Part shown: piece after piece, positions 35,724 through 44,035 of the stretch
Layout: every line of letters starts with the position of its first letter
How positions within the stretch are numbered: position 1 is the first letter of the stretch
Assembly: GCA_005888095.1 (NCBI GenBank)
Contig: VBKF01000093.1
Location: 1 to 64,000, forward strand
Direction: 5' to 3'
DNA length: 64,000 nucleotides
From: Deltaproteobacteria bacterium
GTDB lineage: Bacteria; Desulfobacterota; Binatia; DP-6
Notes under the pieces: generated by a model
What the model saw: only the letters and a program-made list of their open reading frames with translations
Database searches by the model: none
Told to the model about the DNA's origin: nothing
Translations under genes and position numbers: made by a program

Positions 35724-36572
35724 CTACGCGACGCGCCCCGCACCGGGCAGGGGCGAGGCCTCGACGACGCGCAGGAAGTCGGCCACCACGTGGTTGAAGC
35801 GAGCCGGCTGCTCGACCATCGGCAGGTGCCCGCAGCCGTCGAGCACGGCGAGCCTGGCGTGCGGCACGGCGCGCAGGAGGCGGCGGCTTCCGGACAGCGC
35901 CACCAGGCGGTCGTGCCGTCCCCAGACGAGCAGCGTCGGCTGCCACAGGCGCTCGAGCGGCTGCCGTCCGGCCGCCAGCGCGCCGCGCAGCGAACGGCTC
36001 ACGGCACGCGCGAAGCGCGGATAGTCCTCGTGCGCCAGCCGCTCGAGCAGGAGGCTGCGGCGCGCGACGCACGCCGGCTGGCGCGGGTCGTGGAAGCAGA
36101 AGTCGAGTGCCCGCGGCAGCGCGACGCGCAGCGTGCGCGGCCCGGCCAGGCCTTCGATCGCCCATCCGACGGCCCGCATCCCCGTCGCGTAGCCGCCCGC
36201 GGGCGCCGCGAGCACGAGGGCGCGCGTGAAGCGCGGATAGGCGAGGCCGAGCTCGACCGCGATCTGGCCTCCCAGCGAGTTTCCGACGACCAGCGCCTCG
36301 TCGACGTCGAGCGCGCGGGCGAGGCTCCGGATCACACCGGCGTAGAAGTCGATCGTGTACGGCGCGTCCGGCTTCTCGGAGCGCCCGTGACCCGGGAGGT
36401 CGGGCGCGATCACCCGCCACCGATCGGCAAAAGCGGGGATCGTGTGCTCCCAGGTGAAGTGCGTGGCCGTGAGGCCATGGAGGAGCATCAGGGCGGGCCC
36501 CTCCCCCGCCTCGACCACATGGATCCGGATGCCGTCCGCGACGATGTCGCGTGCGATCAGCCGTCGAGCCAT
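35724..36572 (-). CDS. Alpha/beta hydrolase fold protein
   Basis: 282-residue cytoplasmic serine hydrolase. The oxyanion region is LLHGLTATHFTWEH. The nucleophile elbow is GNSLGG (Ser in VVGNSLGGQIAVE). The acid Asp lies in WGRHDRLVALS and the His in DGCGHLPMVEQP. The fold order matches the classical family (esterase, C-C hydrolase, haloalkane-type). The start ATG 36572 overlaps the upstream HO-like gene end by 16 bp, so they are coupled. It is the second gene of an operon that continues with HyuB, RidA and YjbQ. A ring-opening or ester-cleaving role in the same pathway is possible. Confidence 0.9.
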   Translation of the reverse strand: MARRLIARDIVADGIRIHVVEAGEGPALMLLHGLTATHFTWEHTIPAFADRWRVIAPDLPGHGRSEKPDAPYTIDFYAGVIRSLARALDVDEALVVGNSLGGQIAVELGLAYPRFTRALVLAAPAGGYATGMRAVGWAIEGLAGPRTLRVALPRALDFCFHDPRQPACVARRSLLLERLAHEDYPRFARAVSRSLRGALAAGRQPLERLWQPTLLVWGRHDRLVALSGSRRLLRAVPHARLAVLDGCGHLPMVEQPARFNHVVADFLRVVEASPLPGAGRVA

Positions 36573-37213
36573 CGGTTCATGGCGCGCACCCGCGTCTCGG
36601 CGACGAGGAGCACGTTGCGGACTGCCTCGCGGCAGCGGTCCCGCGCGGGACGCGTGAGCTCGGCCAGGCGGAGGAGCTCCGCCGCCTGGCGCCGCGCGGC
36701 CTCGGCATCCGCGCCCGCGGCGCCGATGCGCGCTCCCGCGTAGCCGAGCGCGGCCACTCCTTCTTCGTAGGAGCGGCGGATGTAGTAGAGCGTCGTGAAG
36801 ACCGCCGCGATCGTCTCGGGCATGGGGGCATAGCCGCGGACGTCGTCGTCGGTGAGCCCGAGCTGGCGACAGCGCTCGAGCCGGCGGCCGAGCTCGCCGG
36901 GGCCGTCGGAGAAGCCGGCCAGCGCCGCGAACCGCTCCGCCCAGTGCCGGTAGTGCCGTGTCTGCTCGATGGTGAAGGCGTAGGCATCGGGAGCGTTCGC
37001 CACCAGCAGGGCGACCTCCGGCGCAAGCCACCTGGCCGCGTGGTAGGCTTCGAGGGCCACGCGCCGGACGACCTCGCGGGGAGCCGTCCCCGCCGCGACT
37101 GCGAGCGTCACCCGGTCCTGCTTCGACGGGTCGTGGGCCGCAACCAGACGGTCGAGCTCCTCGAGGTAGCTGTCGTCAGGGTGCGCCGGTGCGACGTCCC
37201 GCTCGTTCACCAC
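36557..37213 (-). CDS. Short heme-oxygenase-like protein lacking metal ligands
   Basis: 218-residue all-helical protein, clearly a paralogue of the one at 9267-10019. Both have FTxxxxxHYxHWAxxFAxxAGF, YxPMPETIxxVxTxLYYxRRSYEExxxALGYA and a C-terminal NRWL. This copy has Arg in place of the Glu of ExxxH (TRHYRH). It also lacks about 35 residues that hold the DxxxH motif. It therefore probably cannot build a diiron site and may be a structural or binding homologue. The start is GTG 37213 (a second GTG follows directly). It is the first gene of the HyuB operon. Confidence 0.82.
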   Translation of the reverse strand: MVNERDVAPAHPDDSYLEELDRLVAAHDPSKQDRVTLAVAAGTAPREVVRRVALEAYHAARWLAPEVALLVANAPDAYAFTIEQTRHYRHWAERFAALAGFSDGPGELGRRLERCRQLGLTDDDVRGYAPMPETIAAVFTTLYYIRRSYEEGVAALGYAGARIGAAGADAEAARRQAAELLRLAELTRPARDRCREAVRNVLLVAETRVRAMNRWLDG

Positions 37214-37301
37214 GTGCCGGGCGCAAGGTATCGCACGGCCCGCTCCCCGGGCAAGCGTCGCAGCGTCCCCGCGCGAGGGCCCCCTTGCCCGCCCGCGGCC
37301 C

Positions 37302-37317
37302 TGGCGCTAGAGTCGCA
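37302..37317 (+). promoter_or_regulatory. Weak sigma-54-like element before small gene
   Basis: TGGCGC-TAGAG-TCGCA keeps GG-N10-GC spacing but deviates at three consensus bases. It lies 32 bp upstream of the ATG at 37348, with AGGGGAGGGG between. Confidence 0.35.
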
Positions 37318-37347
37318 GCCGTTTCCGACGAGGGGAGGGGTGTTGCG

Positions 37348-37578
37348 ATGATGTCGAACTGCTCGCTGTACCGCCTGCGGCCGCTGGACCCCGCCATCGA
37401 CCCCGCCTATCAGGACGGCACACCGCCGCCGCTGCACCGCCTGAAGCACGTGGGCGAAATCCCCGTCGATTGGCCGGTCCCCTTCATTCCTCAACCGCTT
37501 CGCCGGCTGCGCACGATCTCGATCGAAGCCCTCGAGGACGAGCTCGAGCGCGAGGCGACGCGGGAGGAATCGGCGTAG
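37348..37578 (+). CDS. Small hypothetical protein
   Basis: 76-residue protein of unknown family. It contains a single Cys (MMSNCSLYRLRPLDP), a Pro-rich middle (DGTPPPLHRLKHVGEIPVDW) and an acidic C-terminal helix (IEALEDELEREATREE). No signal peptide or membrane helix is apparent. ATG 37348 has a purine-rich AGGGGAGGGG upstream, a strong ribosome binding site that supports translation. It is divergent from the HyuB operon. A weak sigma-54-like element precedes it. Function not assignable. Confidence 0.6.
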   Translation: MMSNCSLYRLRPLDPAIDPAYQDGTPPPLHRLKHVGEIPVDWPVPFIPQPLRRLRTISIEALEDELEREATREESA

Positions 37579-37778
37579 CGCAGGCCTAGCGCGGGGTTTC
37601 CCGACGTCGCCCCACGAGGGGCGACCGTGCGCCTCTGCGTCTCTTGCAGCGGCGCCATCCATGTTGCCACCTTAGTCTTGGCTTTGACCGGCGAGCGCGA
37701 AGCCAGACCGCACAGGAACTCCAGTCACGGCAAGTAGTTAGGCAGGCTCCACACCCGATCGATACTCTCCCTTTCGGG

Positions 37779-37784
37779 TATAGT
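37779..37784 (+). promoter_or_regulatory. Candidate -10 element before MBOAT gene
   Basis: TATAGT fits a -10 hexamer about 60 bp before the GTG at 37842. No good -35 was found. The 37579-37841 gap also holds a GGGGTTTCCC element (37593-37602). Confidence 0.3.
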
Positions 37785-37841
37785 TCCTGCTTCGCGGACC
37801 TCCATGTCGCGGCCCCGAGGTCTGCCCAGGGCGAGCCGGGC

Positions 37842-39497
37842 GTGAACTACAACAACCCGACCTTCTGGCTCCTGTTCGTGGTGGTGTACGCCGTCTACTG
37901 GCGCCTTCGCCACCGCCGCCAGAACGACCTCCTCCTGGTGGCGAGCTACGTCTTCTATGGCTTCTGGGACTACCGGTTTCTCTTCCTCATCCTCATCTCG
38001 ACGGTCATCGACTTCATCGGGGGCCTCGGCGTGGCCGGCGTCCGGCTGCCGAAATGGCGCCGCCTGCGGCTCGCGGCGCTGCTGATCGGCAGCGCGCTCG
38101 TGCTGTGCAGCAACGTCCGCTACGCAGCGCTCTGGCACGGCCTCGTCTACCTCGATGCGGACGCCGTGCGCGCCGCACTCCCCGAGCGGTTGCGCGACCT
38201 CGCGGTGCCGCTCGGCACGGCGGCGGCGACCCTCGCCTATGCCGCCCTGCTGCCCTGGCTCTACGCGCTCCCGGACCGCACCCGGCGGAAGACCTTCCTC
38301 ACCATCAGCATGGTCGCCAACCTCGCGATCCTCGGCTTCTTCAAGTACTGCGACTTCTTCGTCGGCAGCTTCGTGAACCTCCTGCACGCGCTCGGCGTCC
38401 AGCAGGTCGACGTGCGCACGCTCGGCATCCTCCTCCCGCCCGGGATCAGCTTCTACACCTTCCAGGCGATGAGCTACACGGTCGACGTCTACCGCGGAGA
38501 CGCCACGCCCACCGACGACTTCCGGGACTTCGCGCTCTTCGTCTGCTTCTTCCCCCACCTCGTCGCGGGCCCGATCATGCGCGCCTCCAACCTGCTGCCC
38601 CAGGTGCTGCATCCCCGGCAGCGGCGCCCGGGCGACGCCGAGGAGGGCTTCGCGCTCGTGCTCCTCGGCCTCTTCAAGAAGGTCGTCATCGCCGACAACC
38701 TCGCGCCGATGGTCAACATGATCTTCTTCCAGTACGGGGGCGGCGGCCACCACGTCCCGACGGGGCCCGAGTCACTCCTCGGGCTCTACGGCTTCATGTT
38801 CCAGGTGTACGGCGACTTCTCCGGCTACTCGAGCGTCGCGCGCGGCATCGCCAAGTGGCTCGGCTTCGACCTGATCATCAACTTCCAGACGCCATACCTC
38901 TCGACGACGCCCAGCGAGCACTGGCGCCGCTGGCACATCAGCCTCTCCAGCTGGTTCCGCGACTACCTCTACATCCCGCTCGGCGGCAGCCGCCGCGGCG
39001 CGGCCGCCGAGCACCGCAACGTGATCATCACCATGACGCTCGCCGGCCTCTGGCACGGCGCGGCCTGGACCTACGTGATCTGGGGCGCGTACACGGGCGT
39101 GCTGCTCTGCATCTCGCGCGCCCTCGGCACCAAGGAGGTGAGGAACGTGGCGGGCCAGCGGCTGCGCTGGGGGTGGCGCGTCCTCCTCACCTTCCACCTC
39201 ACCTGCAGCAGCTACCTGTTCTTCCGGTCGAGCAGCGTGCCGGCCGCGCTCCATATGGGCGCCCGCATCCTCACCGACTTCACGCCGACGGCGACGGCGG
39301 CCACCATGCTCGGGCTGCTGCTCTTCTACGCCGCGCCGCTCTTCGCGCTCGAGGCCTTCACCGATGGGGAGCGCCACCTCGAGCGGCTCTTCGCCGCGCC
39401 CTGGCCTCGCCAGGCGGTGGCCTACGCCTACTTCGTGCTGATGCTGGTGGTCTTCCCGGCCGTCCAGACCCATGAGTTCATCTACTTCCAGTTCTGA
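37842..39497 (+). CDS. MBOAT family O-acyltransferase (AlgI-like)
   Basis: 551-residue polytopic inner-membrane protein. AlgI/DltB-type MBOATs pass acyl groups across the membrane to periplasmic polymers. Family marks are GISFYTFQAMSYTVDVYRG, FFPHLVAGPI, GDFSGYSSVARG, TPSEHWRRWHISLS, WFRDYLYIPLGG and GLWHGAAWTYVIWG with the presumed catalytic His. About 11-12 hydrophobic helices are seen. The GTG at 37842 starts VNYNNPTFWLLFVVVYAVYW right at the first helix; no good Shine-Dalgarno. The last 26 bp overlap the SGNH-like partner gene. Acetylation of a polysaccharide or cell-wall polymer is the family role; the acceptor here is unknown. Confidence 0.93.
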   Translation: MNYNNPTFWLLFVVVYAVYWRLRHRRQNDLLLVASYVFYGFWDYRFLFLILISTVIDFIGGLGVAGVRLPKWRRLRLAALLIGSALVLCSNVRYAALWHGLVYLDADAVRAALPERLRDLAVPLGTAAATLAYAALLPWLYALPDRTRRKTFLTISMVANLAILGFFKYCDFFVGSFVNLLHALGVQQVDVRTLGILLPPGISFYTFQAMSYTVDVYRGDATPTDDFRDFALFVCFFPHLVAGPIMRASNLLPQVLHPRQRRPGDAEEGFALVLLGLFKKVVIADNLAPMVNMIFFQYGGGGHHVPTGPESLLGLYGFMFQVYGDFSGYSSVARGIAKWLGFDLIINFQTPYLSTTPSEHWRRWHISLSSWFRDYLYIPLGGSRRGAAAEHRNVIITMTLAGLWHGAAWTYVIWGAYTGVLLCISRALGTKEVRNVAGQRLRWGWRVLLTFHLTCSSYLFFRSSSVPAALHMGARILTDFTPTATAATMLGLLLFYAAPLFALEAFTDGERHLERLFAAPWPRQAVAYAYFVLMLVVFPAVQTHEFIYFQF

Positions 39498-40497
39498 GGC
39501 GATCGGCGCGGCGATCGCCGCGCCGGGCCGGGCGACCCGGATCGCCCTCGTGCTGCTCCTCGTCCTCGGCGGCGTCGAGGCGCTCACGCGCCTCAAGCTC
39601 GTGGGCATGTCGAAGGAGTTCGAGCAGTTCCGGTCCTACCCGCGCCTGGCGACCGACCTCGCCCACCGCAGCGGGCTGCGCCTGGCGATCGTCGGGGCCT
39701 CGATCGCGCACGAGGACATCGACCTCGCGGTCCTCGCCGAGCGCCTGCGGGCCACGACCAGGCTCCCCGCGCACGCCGAGGCGTTCAGTGCCGATCACTC
39801 GTACGTCAACACCTGGTACTTCATGCTGAACCACTACCTGTGGCGGCCCGGCAACCGGGTGGATCTGGTCGTCATCCCGTTCGTCGGGCCGAGCCTCTAC
39901 GACAAGAACGAGATCGAGATCGGCCGGCTCGCCCGCTTCTTCACGAGCGTCGAGGACTGGCCGGAGGTGCTGCGGACGGACCTCGCGACGACGGCCGAGC
40001 GCGCCGACTTCCTCCTCTCCAATTTCTGGGCGAGCTGGGGGGCGCGCGACCGCATGCAGGAGCTCGCCTTCACCCGTCTCTTCCCGAACTACAAGGCGTA
40101 CGCCCGCGAGCAGCAAAACCTCTTCCTCGCGGAGCAGTTCGCGAACCCGAGACGGGCACACAAGGCGCGCTCGCTGGTCGCGCTCGCGCGCCTGCTCGGG
40201 ACCGCGCACGAGCACGCCACGCCGCTCTGCTTCGTGGTCTTCCCGACCCAGCGCGCCGACTGGAACCAGCAGCCGTACGCCGAGGCGCGCCGGTTGATCG
40301 AGGCGAGCGGCGTACAGTACGTCGATCTGCGCGGCGGCGCCGACGTCGACACGAGCATGTTCGCCGACCTGGTGCACATGAACCTCGACGGCCGCGCCCT
40401 CTACACGGGGCTGCTGGCCGACGCCCTGGCGCCGGTCCTCGGTCCGGGCCCCTCCGAGGCGGGGTCCGCCTTCGCCGCGGGCGGGGCGGGCGAGTAG
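39472..40497 (+). CDS. Membrane-anchored SGNH-like protein, MBOAT partner
   Basis: 341-residue protein with one N-terminal membrane helix (about 22-38, IALVLLLVLGGVEAL) and a periplasmic SGNH-like domain. The probable Ser block is IVGASIAHEDIDL and the closing Asp/His pair is FADLVHMNLDG. MBOATs of the AlgI/DltB type usually work with such a protein (AlgJ/AlgX, DltD). The overlap with the MBOAT gene by 26 bp supports a functional pair. A start later than ATG 39472 would remove the anchor. It converges with another SGNH protein gene 1 bp away. Confidence 0.83.
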   Translation: MSSSTSSSEAIGAAIAAPGRATRIALVLLLVLGGVEALTRLKLVGMSKEFEQFRSYPRLATDLAHRSGLRLAIVGASIAHEDIDLAVLAERLRATTRLPAHAEAFSADHSYVNTWYFMLNHYLWRPGNRVDLVVIPFVGPSLYDKNEIEIGRLARFFTSVEDWPEVLRTDLATTAERADFLLSNFWASWGARDRMQELAFTRLFPNYKAYAREQQNLFLAEQFANPRRAHKARSLVALARLLGTAHEHATPLCFVVFPTQRADWNQQPYAEARRLIEASGVQYVDLRGGADVDTSMFADLVHMNLDGRALYTGLLADALAPVLGPGPSEAGSAFAAGGAGE

Positions 40498-40498
40498 C

Positions 40499-41323
40499 CT
40501 AACCCGCGCCCGCCTTCGGGAGGCGGCCGGGCCAGGCGGCGGTGAGGGTCCGGAACTCCTCGTCGGCGGTGATCGTCACCGCGCGGAAGTTCGGATGCGG
40601 GTTGCGGAACCAGTCCGGCGCGCCGGCCATCTCGCCGTCCTTCGAATCGTCCACGATCTGCCGCCCGAACCGCTTCTGCGACAGCTCGTCGTTGCGGATG
40701 CAGAGGTCCCAGTTGCCCGCGGTCACCTCGCGTCGGAGCCGCGCGAACACCTCGACCAGCGGGTACTGGCGCTCCCGGGCGACACGGCGCACCACCTCCC
40801 AGGTGCGGTCGTACTCCTCGTTCATGCGCTCGCTCGCGTTGTGCACGGGGTCGATGTAGCTGTTCGTCTCGAGCACGAGGTGCACGCCGGGGTAGTCACG
40901 GCGCAGGCGGTCGCACAGCTCCTCGAGCTGCCGCCCGAACTCCTCGAGCGAGAAGCGGCCCCGATCGTTGTGCCCGTAGCGGATGAGGGCGATGTCGAGG
41001 TGCGGCACGCGGCCACGGACGTCGCGCTCGTAGCGGGTGCGCCAGAAGAGCCAGGGCCGCCGCTCGTGCAGGAAGCGGAAGACGTAGTCGCCGCTCTTGC
41101 AGAGGTTGACGTTGACGATCCGCTGGCCCGGGTAGCGCTCGGCGAGCCGCGCGTTCAGCACCCGGTCGATGTGCAGCGGCGCCGGCAGGTAGTCGGTGCT
41201 GCACGTGCTGTCGCCGAAGTGCGCGATGACGACGCGGTCCGGCGCGTCGGCCGACGGGGCGGGGGAGCAGCTCGCGCCGGCGAGCGCCAGCAGGAGCAGC
41301 GCGGCGCGTCCGACCCGCGGCAT
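40499..41323 (-). CDS. Exported SGNH/GDSL-type hydrolase, probable lipoprotein
   Basis: 274-residue protein. The N-terminal hydrophobic segment ends in LALAGASC, a lipobox-like sequence although Leu is not at -3. Block I is HFGDSTCSTDYL with the Ser nucleophile and block III is RYGHNDRG (GxND). The C-terminal NPHPNFRAV may hold the His, but Asp spacing is not classical. Family members hydrolyse or transfer acyl groups. The opposite strand holds the MBOAT/SGNH pair, so it may remove or add acyl groups on the same polymer. The start ATG 41323 directly precedes the signal. 10 bp downstream of the amidohydrolase stop. Confidence 0.8.
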   Translation of the reverse strand: MPRVGRAALLLLALAGASCSPAPSADAPDRVVIAHFGDSTCSTDYLPAPLHIDRVLNARLAERYPGQRIVNVNLCKSGDYVFRFLHERRPWLFWRTRYERDVRGRVPHLDIALIRYGHNDRGRFSLEEFGRQLEELCDRLRRDYPGVHLVLETNSYIDPVHNASERMNEEYDRTWEVVRRVARERQYPLVEVFARLRREVTAGNWDLCIRNDELSQKRFGRQIVDDSKDGEMAGAPDWFRNPHPNFRAVTITADEEFRTLTAAWPGRLPKAGAG

Positions 41324-41333
41324 GCCGGGCCAG

Positions 41334-42524
41334 TCAGTGCTGCGGGAACCAGCGCTCGAGCGTGCCGGTCGCGATCATCCGCACGCCGGCCTCGTCGAGC
41401 CCCGCGCTCGCTCGCCGGAAGCCGCCGAGGAGGTCGGCGGTGCCGTCGTAGTGCGGCCAGTCGGAGGCGAGCGCGACGTGGTCGGCAGGCAGGAACTCGA
41501 GCGCGATCCGGATGTCCGTCCGCTCGCAGGCCTCGACCGTGACCATCATCTGCCGCTCGAAGATCTCCATGGGCGGAGTCTTCCACCCCGGGGCCTTCAG
41601 GCGTCCGAACGCCTCGCGATGCTCCTCGAAGCGCTCGAACATCGACGGGAGCCAGCCGACACCGGCCTCGAGGATCATGGTCGGCATGGTGGGGAAGCGG
41701 TCGAACACGCCGCCCGCCATCATGTCGTAGAGCGTGTAGATCATGTCCAGCGGGAAGCCGAGGCACGATGCCGCCATGATGTCCGGCAGGCGGTAGCCGC
41801 GCGACGTGCCGTCCTGGTCCCACATCGGCAGCGGATGCAGGCCGAGCTTCATGCCGGTGTCGACGATCGCCTGCCAGAGCGGATCGAAGACGGGGTCGGA
41901 GTACTTCCGGCCCTGGACCGAGTTGGTGCGGATGAACACGGCGGGGAAGCCCATCTCGGCCGTGCGCCGCACCTCGGCGACGGCCGCCTCGACGTCGGTG
42001 AGCGGCAGCGTCGCCACCGGGATCAGCCGGCCGCCCGAGCCGGCGCAGTACTCGCGCATCATCCAGTCGTTGTACACGGCGCAGACCGCCGGCGCGACGT
42101 GAGGGAGCAGCGTGCCGCCCGCGAGCATGAAGGTGGGATAGAGGACCGCGCGCGACACACCGTTGCCGAGGTTGAAGTCGAGCCGGGCGCGGCCGTCGAT
42201 CGCCCAGGGCGGCGCGTCGACGATGGTGTGGCGCTCGGGCTCGGGGCTGGCGAAGACGCGCTCGAGCGGCACACCCATGGCGCAGGCGAGGCCCATGTTC
42301 TCGAGCATGTCCTTGGCCCGGATGCCGCCGTGCATGACCTCCAGGTTCGCGATGTCGATGCCGTAGATCTTGGAATGAAAGACGCCCTGCTCGTCACGAT
42401 AGAAGTGCGGTCCGAGCGGCCGCAGGTCGCGCGGCAGGCGCTCGACCCAGAGGTCGCCCGGCTCGATGACGTGACCGTCGGCATCGGCGAGGCACTCGAT
42501 CGTCTCGTTCGCGGTCGCCTGCAT
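41334..42524 (-). CDS. Amidohydrolase_2 family metal-dependent hydrolase/decarboxylase
   Basis: 396-residue cytoplasmic TIM-barrel enzyme of the ACMSD / dihydroxybenzoate decarboxylase-type Amidohydrolase_2 family. The N-terminal metal motif is DADGHVIEP (His present, usual DxHxH second His altered to Val-Ile). A second His lies in LGLHPLPMWD, and the C-terminal SDWPHYDG holds the catalytic Asp and His. Members of this layout are often found with CoA-linked degradation genes. The substrate is unknown. The start ATG 42524 lies 46 bp from a TCAATCACTTGACC operator (42570-42583) that closely matches one before the TetR gene. Confidence 0.88.
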   Translation of the reverse strand: MQATANETIECLADADGHVIEPGDLWVERLPRDLRPLGPHFYRDEQGVFHSKIYGIDIANLEVMHGGIRAKDMLENMGLACAMGVPLERVFASPEPERHTIVDAPPWAIDGRARLDFNLGNGVSRAVLYPTFMLAGGTLLPHVAPAVCAVYNDWMMREYCAGSGGRLIPVATLPLTDVEAAVAEVRRTAEMGFPAVFIRTNSVQGRKYSDPVFDPLWQAIVDTGMKLGLHPLPMWDQDGTSRGYRLPDIMAASCLGFPLDMIYTLYDMMAGGVFDRFPTMPTMILEAGVGWLPSMFERFEEHREAFGRLKAPGWKTPPMEIFERQMMVTVEACERTDIRIALEFLPADHVALASDWPHYDGTADLLGGFRRASAGLDEAGVRMIATGTLERWFPQH

Positions 42525-42569
42525 GGGCTCGCCCTCCTGCCCTCCGTTAGCTCCGGCCGGCGAGCTTTG

Positions 42570-42583
42570 TCAATCACTTGACC
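42570..42583. promoter_or_regulatory. TetR-type operator, TCAATC-AC-TTGACC
   Basis: The inverted GTCAA-N4-TTGAC core lies at 42569-42582. It is identical in 12 of 14 bases to the element at 50943-50956. It lies between the amidohydrolase (minus) and the DUF971 gene (plus). A second TTGACA at 42595-42600 is nearby. Confidence 0.55.
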
Positions 42584-42647
42584 TAATCAGATGCTTGACA
42601 CCGCTCGGTTGCCGGCGTCCCGCTCCTCGCATAAGGCTGGCCTCGAG

Positions 42648-42977
42648 ATGCACCCCGACGCGACGCACATCGAGCGGCTGAAGGAGGTCGGCCGCTACGC
42701 GCTCGGCGTGGAGTGGGGCGACCGGCACGAGAGCATCCTGCCGTACAAGAATCTGCGCCTCGCCTGTCCGTGCGATGCCTGCACCGCAGCCGCTCCTGAT
42801 GCGTCGCTCGCGCCCGAGGCCGAGCGGCCCGTGGACTTCCAGGTCCTCGGCGACCGGAGCCTCTTCATCCGCTGGGCCGACGCGCACGAGACCCTGCTGC
42901 TGGTCGAGGAGGTCCGCAACCTCTGCCGCTGCGCGCGCTGCGTCGGGGAGCCGGACTTCCCGATCTCGGGGCGGTAG
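42648..42977 (+). CDS. DUF971 family protein
   Basis: 109-residue cytoplasmic protein of the DUF971 family, related to the N-terminal domain of gamma-butyrobetaine hydroxylase. Marks are HIERLKEVGRYALGVEWGD, SILPYKNLRLACPC and the LLLVEEVRNLCRCARC end. Two CxC-type Cys pairs (CPCDAC, CRCARC) may bind zinc or an iron-sulfur cluster, which is more than most relatives carry. ATG 42648 is the conserved start; the ATG at 42591 overlaps the operator region and is unlikely. It is divergent from the amidohydrolase. Some family members assist iron-sulfur or folate enzymes; no role is claimed here. Confidence 0.85.
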   Translation: MHPDATHIERLKEVGRYALGVEWGDRHESILPYKNLRLACPCDACTAAAPDASLAPEAERPVDFQVLGDRSLFIRWADAHETLLLVEEVRNLCRCARCVGEPDFPISGR

Positions 42978-43143
42978 GGGTCGGCCCACGGCGCCGGACG
43001 GCCCCCCCTGCGCCCAGCACCGCGGCACACGCCGTCCAGAAAAGAGGCACCCGTCGGGGTGGTCGCAGCGGGCGTGGGGCCGGCGCGGTGCCCTCTGCAC
43101 CGCGGAACCGGGGGGCAGACGCGAACGACGTCGCTGCCGCGCC

Positions 43144-43159
43144 CGGCACGACCCTTGCG
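43144..43159 (+). promoter_or_regulatory. Sigma-54 (-24/-12) promoter before small gene
   Basis: CGGCAC-GACCC-TTGCG with exact GG-N10-GC spacing. The start codon at 43197 lies 39 bp after the GC, the same geometry as the other sigma-54 sites in the window. Confidence 0.65.
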
Positions 43160-43196
43160 TCCCGAACCTACGACGGCGCCAGCTGCCACATCCATC

Positions 43197-43481
43197 ATGG
43201 AGACCAACGAGCTGCATCGGCTCCCCTCGCTCGTTCGCGTGCGTGTCGTGCCCCCGGCCGCCGCGGGCTGGCGCGAGCTGGAGCGGGTGAGCTGGCTCAC
43301 GCCCTACGAGGCCGAGACGATCGGGGAGGACGCTCGCCGCGCAGGGCCGGGGACGCGGTTGGAGGTGACGGTTCCCAGGCTCACGAGCGAAACGAGGCTG
43401 GCGGCGGTGAGGAGCCTCTTCGAATGGCTCGCCACCAAAGGCATCGACGTCATCGTCCGTGAGGACGACGACCGGCGCTAA
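43197..43481 (+). CDS. Small hypothetical cytoplasmic protein under a sigma-54-type promoter
   Basis: 94-residue protein, family not recognised. It contains an Arg/Val-rich start (LHRLPSLVRVRVVPP), a middle WRELERVSWLTPYEAETIGEDARRAG and an end in ALFEWL-like helix (AVRSLFEWLATKGIDVIVRED). The pattern suggests a small alpha/beta fold, with no membrane segment. The start ATG is 39 bp after a convincing sigma-54 promoter, which supports expression. It converges with the DUF4340 gene; a short GCCTCG/CGAGGC hairpin (43508-43521) separates them. Function unknown. Confidence 0.65.
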   Translation: METNELHRLPSLVRVRVVPPAAAGWRELERVSWLTPYEAETIGEDARRAGPGTRLEVTVPRLTSETRLAAVRSLFEWLATKGIDVIVREDDDRR

Positions 43482-43520
43482 CTAATAGCCGCGTCGAGTG
43501 GCCCGCGGCCTCGTCCGAGG

Positions 43521-44033
43521 CTACCTGCCCGGTTCCGTCGTGTAGAAGACCCGCTCGATCTCCGACAAGACGAGGGTGCCGACCTGGAGCACGCGCGGGT
43601 CACCCTCGCGCCGGGCGTAGAAGGCGCTCCCGGCGGCGTTGAGGCCGCCCACCAGCAGGCGACGCGGGCCGCGGCCGGTGACGACGGTGACCATCCCGCG
43701 CGGCCGCCCGAGGCCGAAGGCGGTCGGGTCGGGGGTGCGGAAGACGTCGACCGCCCGCAGCGCGAGCAGGGTGTCGAGCAGATCGCCGAGCGCCTCGGCC
43801 GTCTGCGCGGCGGCGGGCCGGCCGTCGACGTCCCAGCCGCCCGTGGTGCGCGTCGACGCGACGTGGCGGCCGTCCAGCTCCAGCTCGATGCCCCGCACCC
43901 AGCGGGGCTCCGCGTTGAAGAGCCGGTGGCCGCGAGCGGCGTCCCGGCCGCGCAACGCGATCGGGCCCCGTGTGCTCAGGGCGAGCCCGAGGCCGAGCGC
44001 CGCCACTGCGGCGAGGGCGAGCGTCCGGTGCAA
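43521..44033 (-). CDS. DUF4340 domain protein
   Basis: 170-residue protein with an N-terminal membrane/signal segment (LALAAVAALGLGLALS) and a DUF4340-like periplasmic domain. Conserved pieces are GIELELDGRHVASTRTTGGWDVDG, FGLGRPRGMVTVVTG and a C-terminal ARREGDPRVLQVG. DUF4340 proteins commonly follow Gld-type ABC transporter genes, as here. The TTG at 44033, two bases after the GldG stop, fits best and has GGGG upstream. No ATG is available near the start, so the exact start is uncertain. It is the last gene of the long minus-strand unit. Confidence 0.8.
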   Translation of the reverse strand: MHRTLALAAVAALGLGLALSTRGPIALRGRDAARGHRLFNAEPRWVRGIELELDGRHVASTRTTGGWDVDGRPAAAQTAEALGDLLDTLLALRAVDVFRTPDPTAFGLGRPRGMVTVVTGRGPRRLLVGGLNAAGSAFYARREGDPRVLQVGTLVLSEIERVFYTTEPGR

Positions 44034-44035
44034 CG

